Below are positions 15,961 through 23,558 of a DNA stretch of 47,947 bases, piece by piece. Both the position numbers and the translations under genes were made by a program. The first letter of the stretch is position 1, and each line of letters starts with the position of its first letter. The notes below the pieces were generated by a model. The model had not been told where the DNA came from. It ran no database searches and saw only the letters and a list, made by a program, of their open reading frames with translations. The stretch is from a virus: the IMG/VR virus record IMGVR_UViG_3300020129_000191, positions 1 to 47,947 of that record; one strand, written 5' to 3'.

Positions 15961-16167
15961 TTAAAAATTCGACGGGACTGGCCTCTGCAAGCTCTCGACC
16001 AGCTTCGCCTGTCGCTCCTTGGCTGCCGTCAGCGCCGTCCTGGCGCGCTGGATCGCCCCGTCGCGGTCCTTCACACGGATCGGCAGCAGCACCATCGCAT
16101 CAGCCGCCGACTGCGCCGAGGCGACCGCCAGTTCATTTCGGCGAAGCGCAATTTGGTCGCGGGTCAC
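15961..16167 (-). CDS. Small helical protein, unknown
   Basis: 68 residues (MTRDQIALRRNELAVASAQS at the N-terminus, TALTAAKERQAKLVESLQRP near the C-terminus), an even coiled-coil-like helix. It lies between the primase-helicase and helicase genes on the same strand, and GGAGGTTGC precedes the ATG. No family recognised. Confidence 0.62.
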   Translation of the reverse strand: MTRDQIALRRNELAVASAQSAADAMVLLPIRVKDRDGAIQRARTALTAAKERQAKLVESLQRPVPSNF

Positions 16168-16184
16168 TGCAACCTCCGGTTGGC

Positions 16185-16309
16185 AGGGGGATCAGGGGGA
16201 TCAGGGGGATGTTTACACGCTAATACCCAACATGCAAACGATGCGATTGTTTAACGAGCATTTCCGATTCAAGGAGGTAAACATCCCCCTTATCCCCCTT
16301 ATCCCCCTT
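16185..16309. repeat. G-rich inverted repeat with 9-base iterations, candidate replication origin
   Basis: Left arm 16185-16216 has three GGGGGAT units at 9-base spacing then GTTTAC; right arm 16277-16309 is GTAAAC followed by three ATCCCCC units. The 60-base interior is A+T-rich for this genome. It lies directly downstream of the primase-helicase gene, where phage origins are often found. It could equally be a large RNA hairpin or a mobile repeat. Confidence 0.7.
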
Positions 16310-16329
16310 CAATCTCAAAAACCTAGGAA

Positions 16330-18930
16330 TCACACAACAACCTCGACATACCAACGCGCTGTGCCATCTGTTACACCTTTATCGCGAACAAACCGTTTGC
16401 CGTTCACGACGCGCCCGGCATACTTTCGCAGCCAATATCCAATCTTCGGCGTGTCGATACTGGCGCCGCCACGGACTCCAAACTGCTCGCGGAGCACCTG
16501 ATAGAAGCCATCCGACGCCGATTTCGCGACGACGTCGGCGACGGTGGTCGGTATGTCGCGGAATTCGTGGTGCCAGCCTTCAACCATAGCGCGCAGTCGC
16601 ATGGTGGCTGGATCATCCGATGCGGCGACCTCCATCGTGTCGCAGGGATCGGCACAGCCGAGCCAGATCAGCGGCTCGCGGACGAAATGCGACCACTTTC
16701 CGAAGCCGGCGAGCGGGAACGGGGCAACCTGCTCGCCGCTCATGTGATAGGCGCGGGCGATGGTCAGCACATCGGCGATGTAGCGCCCTCGATCGGCCAG
16801 CGCGGCCTGAATCGGGTCGGCATTGAAGTGCCGGCGCTCAGGGCGCGCCACGCCGGCATCCATATCGCACCGCATCGAGCGGCGACCCTGTTCATCCACG
16901 ATGGCCAGATTATTGCCCGTCATATAAATCACTACGTAGTTCTCTACCTCGACGCTCTCCAATTTTCCGAAGATGCGAATGGAAAGATGCGTCTCGCTGG
17001 TAGCGCGGTTCAGCAGAGGTATGTCCACGTCGCTGGAAACATTGTCGATGGTAAATCCCGGCACGCCGGACAGCAGCATCGTGTTGATTTCCTTCTCGGT
17101 CTCCTTTTCGTCGCGCCCCGCGCCCATGGCCGGACACGGTCGGCCGATCGCCAATGCGCTGGCCAAGTTCACGAGATGCGATTTGCCGGTGCTGTGCGCT
17201 TTCGCCGAGACCGCCAGCAACGGCGAATTGGGCATGGCGCAGCGCAAGACCTGCGTCATGAGCATGGTCAGCGCCACCGAGCGTGACGCGGCGCTGACGA
17301 AAGGATAGCTGTCCAGCAGTCGGCTCAGCCGGTCGAGGGAGTCCTTCGCCTCGGCCTTGCTCGGCGTTGTGGGAATTTCCGGCACCGTCAGATCGGTGGG
17401 GAACATCAGATAATATCGCGAGATCGGATCGTATCCCGCCTCGGTCAGCAGGCTGCCATCGGAGCGCAGCGTCGGGCAGGTCAGCACGCCGCGCACCACA
17501 GGGAACGGCCAGCCGGCGCGATTGAACAGAACGATCTGGACCAGCTTTTCGGGCGGGTCGCATTTGACGAAGCCCGGTGGGTGCAGCCGACGGTCCCACT
17601 TCATGAAGCGCGCCGAGCGGTCCATCAGCAGCGCGAGCGCTGGCGCGGTGAGGCTGGCCAGCCCTGCGCTATGCGTCACGTTGCCATCCGCGTCGAGGTA
17701 TTCCCGCTCGTGGGGCTGCACCAGCGAGCCGCGCTCGTAGATCGGCAGGCCGGAGTTCAGCAGCGCTGCCTCGGTCTCCCTCACCATGCGGCTGAGTTCG
17801 CCGGCCTCGCAGATGATGACCGGCAGGCCATCGGGCGCCGGGCGGCCGGCCTGACGCGGTCCCTCGGGTGGTGGAGGCTCCGGCCCGATCGGGCCGATCC
17901 CCGCCTCGGTCTCAGTCTCGCCGCCGCCCTCGTCGATCTCCGCCTCGGCCTCGGCGAAGGCGATATCGCCATCAGGCTCCGGCTCGCCGACGTCGCCATC
18001 GACGTCCTCGCCATTGCCAGCACCAGCGCCACCAGACGGCGCCACACCGGGGCTGTAGGTGCCGGGCGGCACATACAGCGGGGCTTCCAGCGCCAGCCAC
18101 TCTAGCTCGCTACGGTCGCCGCCATCGGCCAGCCAGTCGGTCACGTCGCCCTTCTCGGGCAGCCCTGGCAGGGCGAGCACCTTGACCGATGACGCGACGC
18201 CGAACAGCGCCCGCGCGACGATGGCGGCATGCGCGCGCCCTGGCGGGTCGTTGTCGGGCAGGATCACCACCGGCTTGCCGGCGAAGTAGCCGTTATAGGC
18301 GGCGCGCCAGCCGCCGCCGGTGCCGCCGATCGCGGTGGTCGCGATCAGCCCGAGTGCCGCGAGATTGTCGGCGTCCTTCTCACCCTCGCAAATCCACGTC
18401 GTCTCGCTGCCGGACGCCAATAGCTCGGGCAGCCGGTAGAGCGGGCGGGCGTCGCGCGGGATGTCCTTGAGCGACCATTTCCAGCCGCTGCGATTGGTCG
18501 GATCAGGCCGGCGTTGCAGGAAGCGCGGGCTGCCGGTCAGCGTGCGGACCACCTCCAGCACGAGGTGCCCGGCGGCATCGAGGTAGCCGTAGCGCTTGCC
18601 GATGTTCTGCCAGGGCGGCACCTTGCCGGCATGCCCGTTGGCAGCCTTGCCCGGCGCGGTGTGACCGTTCGCCTTGGCAGCGCCGCCACCCAGCGTCCTG
18701 GCCTCGGGCAGCCCGCCGAGCGCCAGCTTGTGCATCGCCAGATAGCCGCCGCCGGTGCCCGCCTCGTGGTCGCGCCAGACCAGTTCCTTGAGCAAAACGC
18801 TCTTGGATTCCTTGGCGCCGAAGCGCGCCTCATTGCGGTCATGCGACCAGCCGGTCGGTTGACCCCACAGCATGATGGCGAGTTCAAGGATCGACGGCAG
18901 CGACGGATCGGGCACGAACCCGGCGGCCAT
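16330..18930 (-). CDS. TOPRIM primase-helicase, replication protein
   Basis: 866 residues. Residues 1-290 form a TOPRIM-containing primase-like part: CEGEKDADNL (181-190, catalytic Glu) and ILPDNDPPGR (223-232, the DxD). An acidic Pro/Glu linker (about 300-365) leads to an ATPase part with Walker A-like SAKAHSTGKSHL (575-586) and FTIDNV near 626, as in phage DUF927/DUF3987-like helicases. Such proteins prime and unwind DNA at the phage fork. No N-terminal zinc finger is evident. Start at 18930 has AGGAGGG nine bases upstream. Confidence 0.9.
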   Translation of the reverse strand: MAAGFVPDPSLPSILELAIMLWGQPTGWSHDRNEARFGAKESKSVLLKELVWRDHEAGTGGGYLAMHKLALGGLPEARTLGGGAAKANGHTAPGKAANGHAGKVPPWQNIGKRYGYLDAAGHLVLEVVRTLTGSPRFLQRRPDPTNRSGWKWSLKDIPRDARPLYRLPELLASGSETTWICEGEKDADNLAALGLIATTAIGGTGGGWRAAYNGYFAGKPVVILPDNDPPGRAHAAIVARALFGVASSVKVLALPGLPEKGDVTDWLADGGDRSELEWLALEAPLYVPPGTYSPGVAPSGGAGAGNGEDVDGDVGEPEPDGDIAFAEAEAEIDEGGGETETEAGIGPIGPEPPPPEGPRQAGRPAPDGLPVIICEAGELSRMVRETEAALLNSGLPIYERGSLVQPHEREYLDADGNVTHSAGLASLTAPALALLMDRSARFMKWDRRLHPPGFVKCDPPEKLVQIVLFNRAGWPFPVVRGVLTCPTLRSDGSLLTEAGYDPISRYYLMFPTDLTVPEIPTTPSKAEAKDSLDRLSRLLDSYPFVSAASRSVALTMLMTQVLRCAMPNSPLLAVSAKAHSTGKSHLVNLASALAIGRPCPAMGAGRDEKETEKEINTMLLSGVPGFTIDNVSSDVDIPLLNRATSETHLSIRIFGKLESVEVENYVVIYMTGNNLAIVDEQGRRSMRCDMDAGVARPERRHFNADPIQAALADRGRYIADVLTIARAYHMSGEQVAPFPLAGFGKWSHFVREPLIWLGCADPCDTMEVAASDDPATMRLRAMVEGWHHEFRDIPTTVADVVAKSASDGFYQVLREQFGVRGGASIDTPKIGYWLRKYAGRVVNGKRFVRDKGVTDGTARWYVEVVV

Positions 18931-19274
18931 CTAGCTGCCCTCCTGACGCCCTCCGGGTCTCGGTCGTTCATCGGCCGAGGCAATGGAATCAAACAAACAG
19001 ATAGTTGATGACGATAAAAACGACATTACGGCCACGCCTCTCTTGCAGTCAGACCGATGGCGTGGCAGAACGGGCATGCATAAGTTGCCTTTGTTCTGCT
19101 TTCCAGCGGGCTAAAGGTTCAGACGCCTCCGACTCCCAAGGTCGGGGGCGTCTCTCGTTTAAGCGGTCAGTCTAGCGTGCCGGACCCGCCGATGACCAGC
19201 GTGTTGCACCCACGTTACGCATCGGCATTTTCCACTGATTCACCCACCTCCGCAGGGCGCTAAGCTGTCGGCCC
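18931..19274. other. 344-base intergenic region without a gene
   Basis: It holds the upstream region of the primase-helicase, relatively A+T-rich around 18990-19030, an 8-bp inverted repeat GCCACGCC/GGCGTGGC with a 20-base gap starting near 19033, and the hairpin at 19122-19152. No coding frame with a ribosome site is evident. It may contain a promoter for the minus-strand primase gene and/or a small RNA. Confidence 0.5.
19122..19160 (+). terminator. Hairpin followed by T-rich tract
   Basis: GACGCCTCCGAC (19122-19133) pairs with GTCGGGGGCGTC (19141-19152) with one G-T pair, then TCTCGTTT. On the plus strand it looks like an intrinsic terminator although no plus-strand gene precedes it, which suggests a small RNA. 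Confidence 0.55.
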
Positions 19275-19985
19275 TCAGTGCAGCGACGCCTTCGGCGGCG
19301 CGTCGGTCTTGATCGTGCCGTCTGCTTTGGCCTTGTCGGCGATCTTCAGCAGCAGGTCGATATTCACTTCGCGCAGCCGGTTGATGATGGCATAGGCCCG
19401 GTCACCGAATTCCTCGACCAGCCAGAGCCAATAGTTGTTGGTCATCTCGGCCTGATGATCGATCAGCGGCATCACGCGCGGCGCCGGCGCTGCGGCCGCC
19501 TGTTCCTGCACCGTCATCGCTTGGAACCGCTTGCGCTCGGCCTTCTCCACCACCTTGCGGGCGGCCGATTGCAGCGCCTGCATCTGTAGCTTGGCACTGT
19601 CATGTGCCAGGACATACTTCAGCGCATGGTGATTGCTGGCGAGACCGAGGCGGATCGCCTCCTGCTTGCAGCGCTCGCTGAGTCTGGCGAATAGCTTGGC
19701 GCGACCGATGGTCTGGCGACTTGTTCCAAGCTCACGCGCGGCGGCACGATCGCCACCCTTCTGACCGCGTCCGGCCCGCCCCGTATAAAGTGGCCCATTT
19801 TGGGCCACTTTTTCCGTCGTTCCGGCCTTCCAACGTTCAGCCTTGAGGCGTTTGCATTCCGTGCAATCGCCGGTCGAGACGTAGCGCTTGCCGTCGTGGC
19901 CATTCACGCATGTGTCGGTCGGATAGTAGAACTTCTCGCCCGCCGCCCTGGCATCGTCGCGGGTGGCGAGCTTCCGGTCTGGCAT
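19275..19985 (-). CDS. ParB-like DNA-binding half with N-terminal zinc-finger module
   Basis: 236 residues. Residues about 18-48 have a Cys/His module (YYPTDTCVNGHDGKRYVSTG, then DCTECKR) of the type in phage HNH-associated zinc ribbons. Residues about 75-135 (KGGDRAAARELGTSRQTIGR, then RLGLASNHHALKYVL) match the helix-turn-helix and following helices of ParB/KorB-like proteins. The C-terminal part is helical. The ParB catalytic N-domain is missing here but is encoded by the gene just upstream, so the two probably act together. Confidence 0.78.
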   Translation of the reverse strand: MPDRKLATRDDARAAGEKFYYPTDTCVNGHDGKRYVSTGDCTECKRLKAERWKAGTTEKVAQNGPLYTGRAGRGQKGGDRAAARELGTSRQTIGRAKLFARLSERCKQEAIRLGLASNHHALKYVLAHDSAKLQMQALQSAARKVVEKAERKRFQAMTVQEQAAAAPAPRVMPLIDHQAEMTNNYWLWLVEEFGDRAYAIINRLREVNIDLLLKIADKAKADGTIKTDAPPKASLH

Positions 19986-20015
19986 CGGCGGGGCCTCCCT
20001 TGCCGCTTGTGTGCG

Positions 20016-20366
20016 TTAGGCGATCAATACAGCGCGCGCAGCCAAGTGATCTATACGCTCCTGCTTACCGAGATCGGCGCGGGCAAGGTTCTCGTCGATC
20101 TCCCAAATCCTGGCGTCGTGTTCATTGTCGAACACCACTGCGTCGATGTGCGTCATCTTGTTCTTGAGCGCGGCTCTGACGCGATGTTCGCCGGTCACTA
20201 GGTGCGGCGTGCCCTTAACCATGCGCACGGTGATCGGTGTGCGCAGACCGATCCTTTGGATGCTCTCGGCGATATCATCGATGACGGACGACTGAAGCGC
20301 CCTGCGGCGCTCCGTTGTCATGACGATGTCGGCGATCTTGATGCGCTGGACCTTTGGCGCCTCCAT
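20016..20366 (-). CDS. ParB/Srx N-terminal domain as a stand-alone protein
   Basis: 116 residues starting MEAPKVQRIKIADIVMTTER. Contains the ParB N-domain elements IADSIQRIG-like (IAESIQRIGLRTPITVRMV), the nucleotide-binding box VTGEHRVRAAL and the ENLARADLGKQERIDHLAAR segment which in full-length ParB proteins leads into the DNA-binding domain. The protein stops there. The downstream gene, 30 bases further, supplies the helix-turn-helix. ParB family members bind CTP or act as nucleases; which applies here is unknown. The start shares an A with the upstream stop (TGATG). Confidence 0.85.
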   Translation of the reverse strand: MEAPKVQRIKIADIVMTTERRRALQSSVIDDIAESIQRIGLRTPITVRMVKGTPHLVTGEHRVRAALKNKMTHIDAVVFDNEHDARIWEIDENLARADLGKQERIDHLAARAVLIA

Positions 20367-21313
20367 CACGCCACCTGCGGCAGCGATATGGTCGAGTCCC
20401 ACTTGAAGCTGCGCGGGCGCCGCCGCTCCATATGCGCATTCCACGCCATCACGATCGATCCAGCGCGTCTGACCGCCCGATCGCGTCCGTTGCTGCCGCG
20501 CTCGCTAGCTAGCTGATTGCGCACCCGCAGCACTGGACTGTGCTCCGCCAGCAACGCGCCCTTTGATAGTTGCTCGACGAAATCATCGAGCTTATCGCGA
20601 TGCGCCGTGTGAGTGGCGATCTGCCATAGCGCCAACGCCGCCGTAGATGGCGGGACCAATGCGCGCAGTCGGTAACCGAACTTCAGGATCGCCGCAAACT
20701 CCGGCTCCGCGAATAGCTCATCGAGCCGATCGGTCTGCTCGACGCGGTCAGGCGATGCAGTGCTCCCAAGCTCGACACGCAGGATCAGCGCAACTAAGGA
20801 CTGCGCAAGCACCACATTGTTGTGGCCGTGCTCGCGCGCGATGTCGGCGACGCTGCGCGGGACGCCTTGGTCGTAGAAGTCCCGTTCATCGGGGTGGCAG
20901 CCGAAGCACACGGTGAACACGATCGTGCAGTCAGATTCAACAACAGCCCCCAATCGATGCTGGCCATCGCGCAGCACGCCGTTGAAGTCAAAGCAGATCG
21001 GATGCGGCTGCCTGTCCCGGTAACGCTTCTCCTGCATGGCGCGAGCCATGATCTTGACCCTGGTCTTGCGGATGGGGCGATTTTCAGAATTGCGAACAAG
21101 CGCAGCCGCCGCCCACTCGGGTCCGACGGCTATTTCCTGAAATACGTGGCCGAAGGTCGTGTGCTGCGCCAACAAAGCGGCAAGCTGATCGGCACCGCCC
21201 AATACTTGCGGCCCGTCAGGCGCCTGCTGTCGCGCCAGCAACTTCGCTGCCTCGCGCGCCGACAGCACCGGTGCCGCCGACCGTCGGGGCTTCGATTCCA
21301 TTGGGTGAGCCAT
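20366..21313 (-). CDS. ParB-fold phage protein (DGQHRL family), unknown role
   Basis: 315 residues. A central segment NRPIRKTRVKIMARAMQEKR, then FDFNGVLRDGQHRLGAVVES, is the ParB-like box of a family common in actinobacterial and proteobacterial phages, normally with unknown function. The C-terminal half is helical. It is the first gene of the cluster behind promoter copy 6, with AAGGAG before the ATG at 21313, and is TGATG-coupled to the stand-alone ParB domain. Possibly a DNA- or nucleotide-dependent partner of the next two proteins. Confidence 0.85.
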   Translation of the reverse strand: MAHPMESKPRRSAAPVLSAREAAKLLARQQAPDGPQVLGGADQLAALLAQHTTFGHVFQEIAVGPEWAAAALVRNSENRPIRKTRVKIMARAMQEKRYRDRQPHPICFDFNGVLRDGQHRLGAVVESDCTIVFTVCFGCHPDERDFYDQGVPRSVADIAREHGHNNVVLAQSLVALILRVELGSTASPDRVEQTDRLDELFAEPEFAAILKFGYRLRALVPPSTAALALWQIATHTAHRDKLDDFVEQLSKGALLAEHSPVLRVRNQLASERGSNGRDRAVRRAGSIVMAWNAHMERRRPRSFKWDSTISLPQVA

Positions 21314-21342
21314 GTCTACGATCTCCTTTTTACATGGGGTTG

Positions 21343-21371
21343 GTTTGCTTCGACGTGGCGCACCGTGTCAA
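21343..21371 (-). promoter_or_regulatory. Repeated phage promoter, copy 6 (degenerate)
   Basis: On the minus strand TTGACAcgGTGCGCCA starts at 21371. The -10 position reads GCAAAC, poor, so the shared upstream element may be the main determinant. This copy lacks the TGCACACA leader. Confidence 0.65.
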
Positions 21372-21380
21372 GGCCCCTCG

Positions 21381-22367
21381 TTACCGGTTCGAATCCGGTG
21401 TCTCAGCCTCGGCGCCCCAGCTATCCCAGCCGGCACGGGGCGCGCGCGCGAACATTTCCAGCTTCGCGACATTCGGGAACAGGCTCTCGATCATCGCGGC
21501 GAACGCCTCGGGCTTCTCTGAGTGCTTGCCGACCGACGCCTCGATCACCGAAGGGAATTGCGTGCCCGGTGCCGGTGCGGGCACGTCGCCCTTCACGCCG
21601 ACCAGCAGCAATTCATGGGCGTTGCGGAACCAATAGCCGGTGCCGACGCGGTCCTTCACCCATGCACAGTGCGAGCGATAGGTGAAACCATAATGCGCCA
21701 TCCATGCCAGCGCCTGTTCCAGCATCGGCACCGTCGCCCAGCAGAACAGCACGCAGTTTTCCGCCGGCGCGACGCGCATCACCTCCATGTCGAGCAGATC
21801 GACCATCGGCATGGTCGGGTAATGATTGTCGGCGGCGCGATCCATGACCTCGACCGAGTAGGGCGCAAACCGCCACGCCGGATCGGCATACAGCACGCCA
21901 TACAATTGGTATCCGACATTGGCTGACGCCTGCTCGATCGCCCCAGCCAGCGCCGCTTCGCGCTCGGTGCGCCGCAGTTGCTTGATGCGGGTTCGCAGTT
22001 CTGTCGTTGGATGTGGTGGGTTGGTCTCAGCACACCAACGCAGCAAAGGAATCGCTTTGTCGTCGTTAAGCGGCGCTACCAGAGCGTGGTGTTCAAACGT
22101 CAATTGTGTTATGCGCATAACACCAGGAAATCGCTCAGCGACTGATCCGCATTTTCGGCAATTGCCATGCTTTGGTCCCCTCCATTCCCCGGCAGTGACG
22201 GTCTGCGCTCGCTCGCCATAAGGCTCGCCGCGATTCCACCAGTCGCCGATGTCCCACAGCAGCGAGCGGCCGGAGCGCTCGCGTTCGCCAAGCTCCTTGC
22301 CCTCGGTTACCCATTGTTCGAACGACGTCGGCACGACGAATGGCACGATGTTGGCGGCCTCGCTCAT
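21381..22367 (-). CDS. MT-A70-family adenine-N6 DNA methyltransferase
   Basis: 328 residues. Residues about 12-120 are an extra N-terminal helical domain (TSFEQWVTEGKELGERERSG; LTFEHHALVAPL) often found on phage proteins. The catalytic part has YADPAWRF (DPAW at 162-165 in place of DPPW), TMPMVDLLDM, HELLLVGVKGDVPAP, KHSEKPEAF and a C-terminal LEMFARAPRAGWDSWGAE. It transfers methyl groups to adenine in DNA. The last six residues TPDSNR lie beyond the domain and are encoded by a tRNA T-arm-like sequence. No restriction enzyme is nearby. Confidence 0.93.
   Translation of the reverse strand: MSEAANIVPFVVPTSFEQWVTEGKELGERERSGRSLLWDIGDWWNRGEPYGERAQTVTAGEWRGPKHGNCRKCGSVAERFPGVMRITQLTFEHHALVAPLNDDKAIPLLRWCAETNPPHPTTELRTRIKQLRRTEREAALAGAIEQASANVGYQLYGVLYADPAWRFAPYSVEVMDRAADNHYPTMPMVDLLDMEVMRVAPAENCVLFCWATVPMLEQALAWMAHYGFTYRSHCAWVKDRVGTGYWFRNAHELLLVGVKGDVPAPAPGTQFPSVIEASVGKHSEKPEAFAAMIESLFPNVAKLEMFARAPRAGWDSWGAEAETPDSNR
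21383..21399 (+). other. tRNA T-arm-like sequence, possible attachment-site fragment
   Basis: ACCGG-TTCGAAT-CCGGT is a perfect 5-bp T stem with a consensus T loop. The rest of a tRNA is absent: there is no matching acceptor stem upstream. tRNA 3' ends are common phage attachment cores, so this may be attP or a scar of tRNA capture. Confidence 0.4.
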
Positions 22368-22380
22368 TGGATGCTCTCCC

Positions 22381-22713
22381 TTATTGCCGGCGACCCTTGC
22401 GGCTGGCGGTCATGACCGCCGCCGATTGCAGCCGGTCCTGTATTTCGTTCAGTCGCGCCTCGGCGCTGGCAATACCCATGCGGGCGATCTCCAGCGCCTT
22501 GCGCACCTCGGCCATGATGAATCCCCACGGCACCATCTGCTCAGGTGTGGGCAGCCGGTTCTTCGGCGCCGGCGCCACATTCGGATGCCGATCGCCCTTG
22601 GCGATCTCGGCGATGCGCCCGCCATTCTCGCCGAAATAGGCGGCGATGTCGTGTTGCTTCTCGCCGCGCATCAGCAAGCCTTTGACCACCGCCGCCTGTT
22701 CCGCCGTGATCAT
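22381..22713 (-). CDS. Helix-turn-helix protein, unknown
   Basis: 110 residues. The N-terminal motif MRGEKQHDIAAYFGENGGRI is a recurrent phage helix-turn-helix pattern (GEKQHDIAAYFGxNGGRIAEI), followed by a Pro-rich turn and a long C-terminal helix. Likely a small DNA-binding protein. Ends 13 bases before the methyltransferase start, so they probably share a transcript. Confidence 0.8.
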   Translation of the reverse strand: MITAEQAAVVKGLLMRGEKQHDIAAYFGENGGRIAEIAKGDRHPNVAPAPKNRLPTPEQMVPWGFIMAEVRKALEIARMGIASAEARLNEIQDRLQSAAVMTASRKGRRQ

Positions 22714-22716
22714 CGG

Positions 22717-23187
22717 CTACACGCCGACATAGCGCGGGCGGGGGCGATCATAGATGCCCATCGCGCGGCGCTTGGCGTTGCGCTCGTTGCGAAGCTCGTT
22801 GATCCGCGCCTTGCGCTCCGGCGACGACGGCTGATTGATCGGCACCGTCTTGAACAGTTCGAAGGTGAAGGTGCGCGGCTTGGTCTTGGCGCGCGCGGCG
22901 TCCTCGCCCTCGCGTTCGCCGATCTCGTCGAAGCGCTGCACATAGCGCAGGGCGGGACGCGGCGTCACATGGACAAAGCGCGTGTCGCCGACGGTGACGC
23001 CTGCCTGATTGGCATCGACCCGGATATAGCCGGTGCCATGCAGCCGGAAGGTCCGGTCGATGGCGCGGGCGATGACGCATTGCGCGCGATTGGCGCACTT
23101 TGCCTCGTCGATGTCGGCCTGAGTGACGGTCACCGTGATGCGCGGATTGCCTATCCTGTTTCTGTTCGGCCTGTTGATGTTCGGCAT
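22717..23187 (-). CDS. Conserved hypothetical phage protein
   Basis: 156 residues. Begins with an Asn/Arg-rich stretch then ITVTVTQADIDEAKCANRAQ, CVIARAIDRTFRLHGTGYIR, a pattern seen in uncharacterised phage proteins that start with a strand-helix unit containing paired Cys. The C-terminal segment is basic and helical. Function unknown. Confidence 0.75.
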   Translation of the reverse strand: MPNINRPNRNRIGNPRITVTVTQADIDEAKCANRAQCVIARAIDRTFRLHGTGYIRVDANQAGVTVGDTRFVHVTPRPALRYVQRFDEIGEREGEDAARAKTKPRTFTFELFKTVPINQPSSPERKARINELRNERNAKRRAMGIYDRPRPRYVGV

Positions 23188-23216
23188 CGTGTAGCTCCCC
23201 TGTGCCGCGTTGATTG

Positions 23217-23558
23217 TTAACGTCGTCCTGGCCGTGGCTTGATCGTCAGTCCGGTGAATCGCGGATGCGTGCCGGCGAAGATGTCGAAAGCGTGCTTCTG
23301 CCAGCCGCCGATGTTGCGCTGCTCGATGGCGCGGGCAATGAACGTCATGTCGTCGAGCCGGCGCGGCCCGCCGCTGGTGTGCGACAGCAGGATCGAGCGA
23401 TGGGTATCATCCATCCGGTCGCGCCATGCGCGCAGCCGGTCCTGCCAGCCGCCGCTGGTGGTCTCGTTGGTCGAGCGCATCGCCAGTTCCTTGATCCGCC
23501 GCCATTGTCGGTGCGGCAGGTAGACCACGGTGAAATCCTCGGAGTATCCCGCGCTCAT
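23217..23558 (-). CDS. Hypothetical protein
   Basis: 113 residues with many Arg, Trp and His (LPHRQWRRIKELAMRS; GGWQDRLRAWRDRM). Overlaps the stop of the upstream gene by four bases. No recognised family. Confidence 0.7.
   Translation of the reverse strand: MSAGYSEDFTVVYLPHRQWRRIKELAMRSTNETTSGGWQDRLRAWRDRMDDTHRSILLSHTSGGPRRLDDMTFIARAIEQRNIGGWQKHAFDIFAGTHPRFTGLTIKPRPGRR

Noticed and set aside
16185-16309. CRISPR array
   Set aside because: Units are only 9 bases, arranged as two inverted groups of three, with no unique spacers and no cas genes.
21320-21410. Complete tRNA gene on the plus strand around the T-arm-like sequence
   Set aside because: The T stem-loop is perfect, but the seven bases after it (GTCTCAG) have no complementary acceptor strand 60-90 bases upstream and no D or anticodon arm can be drawn.
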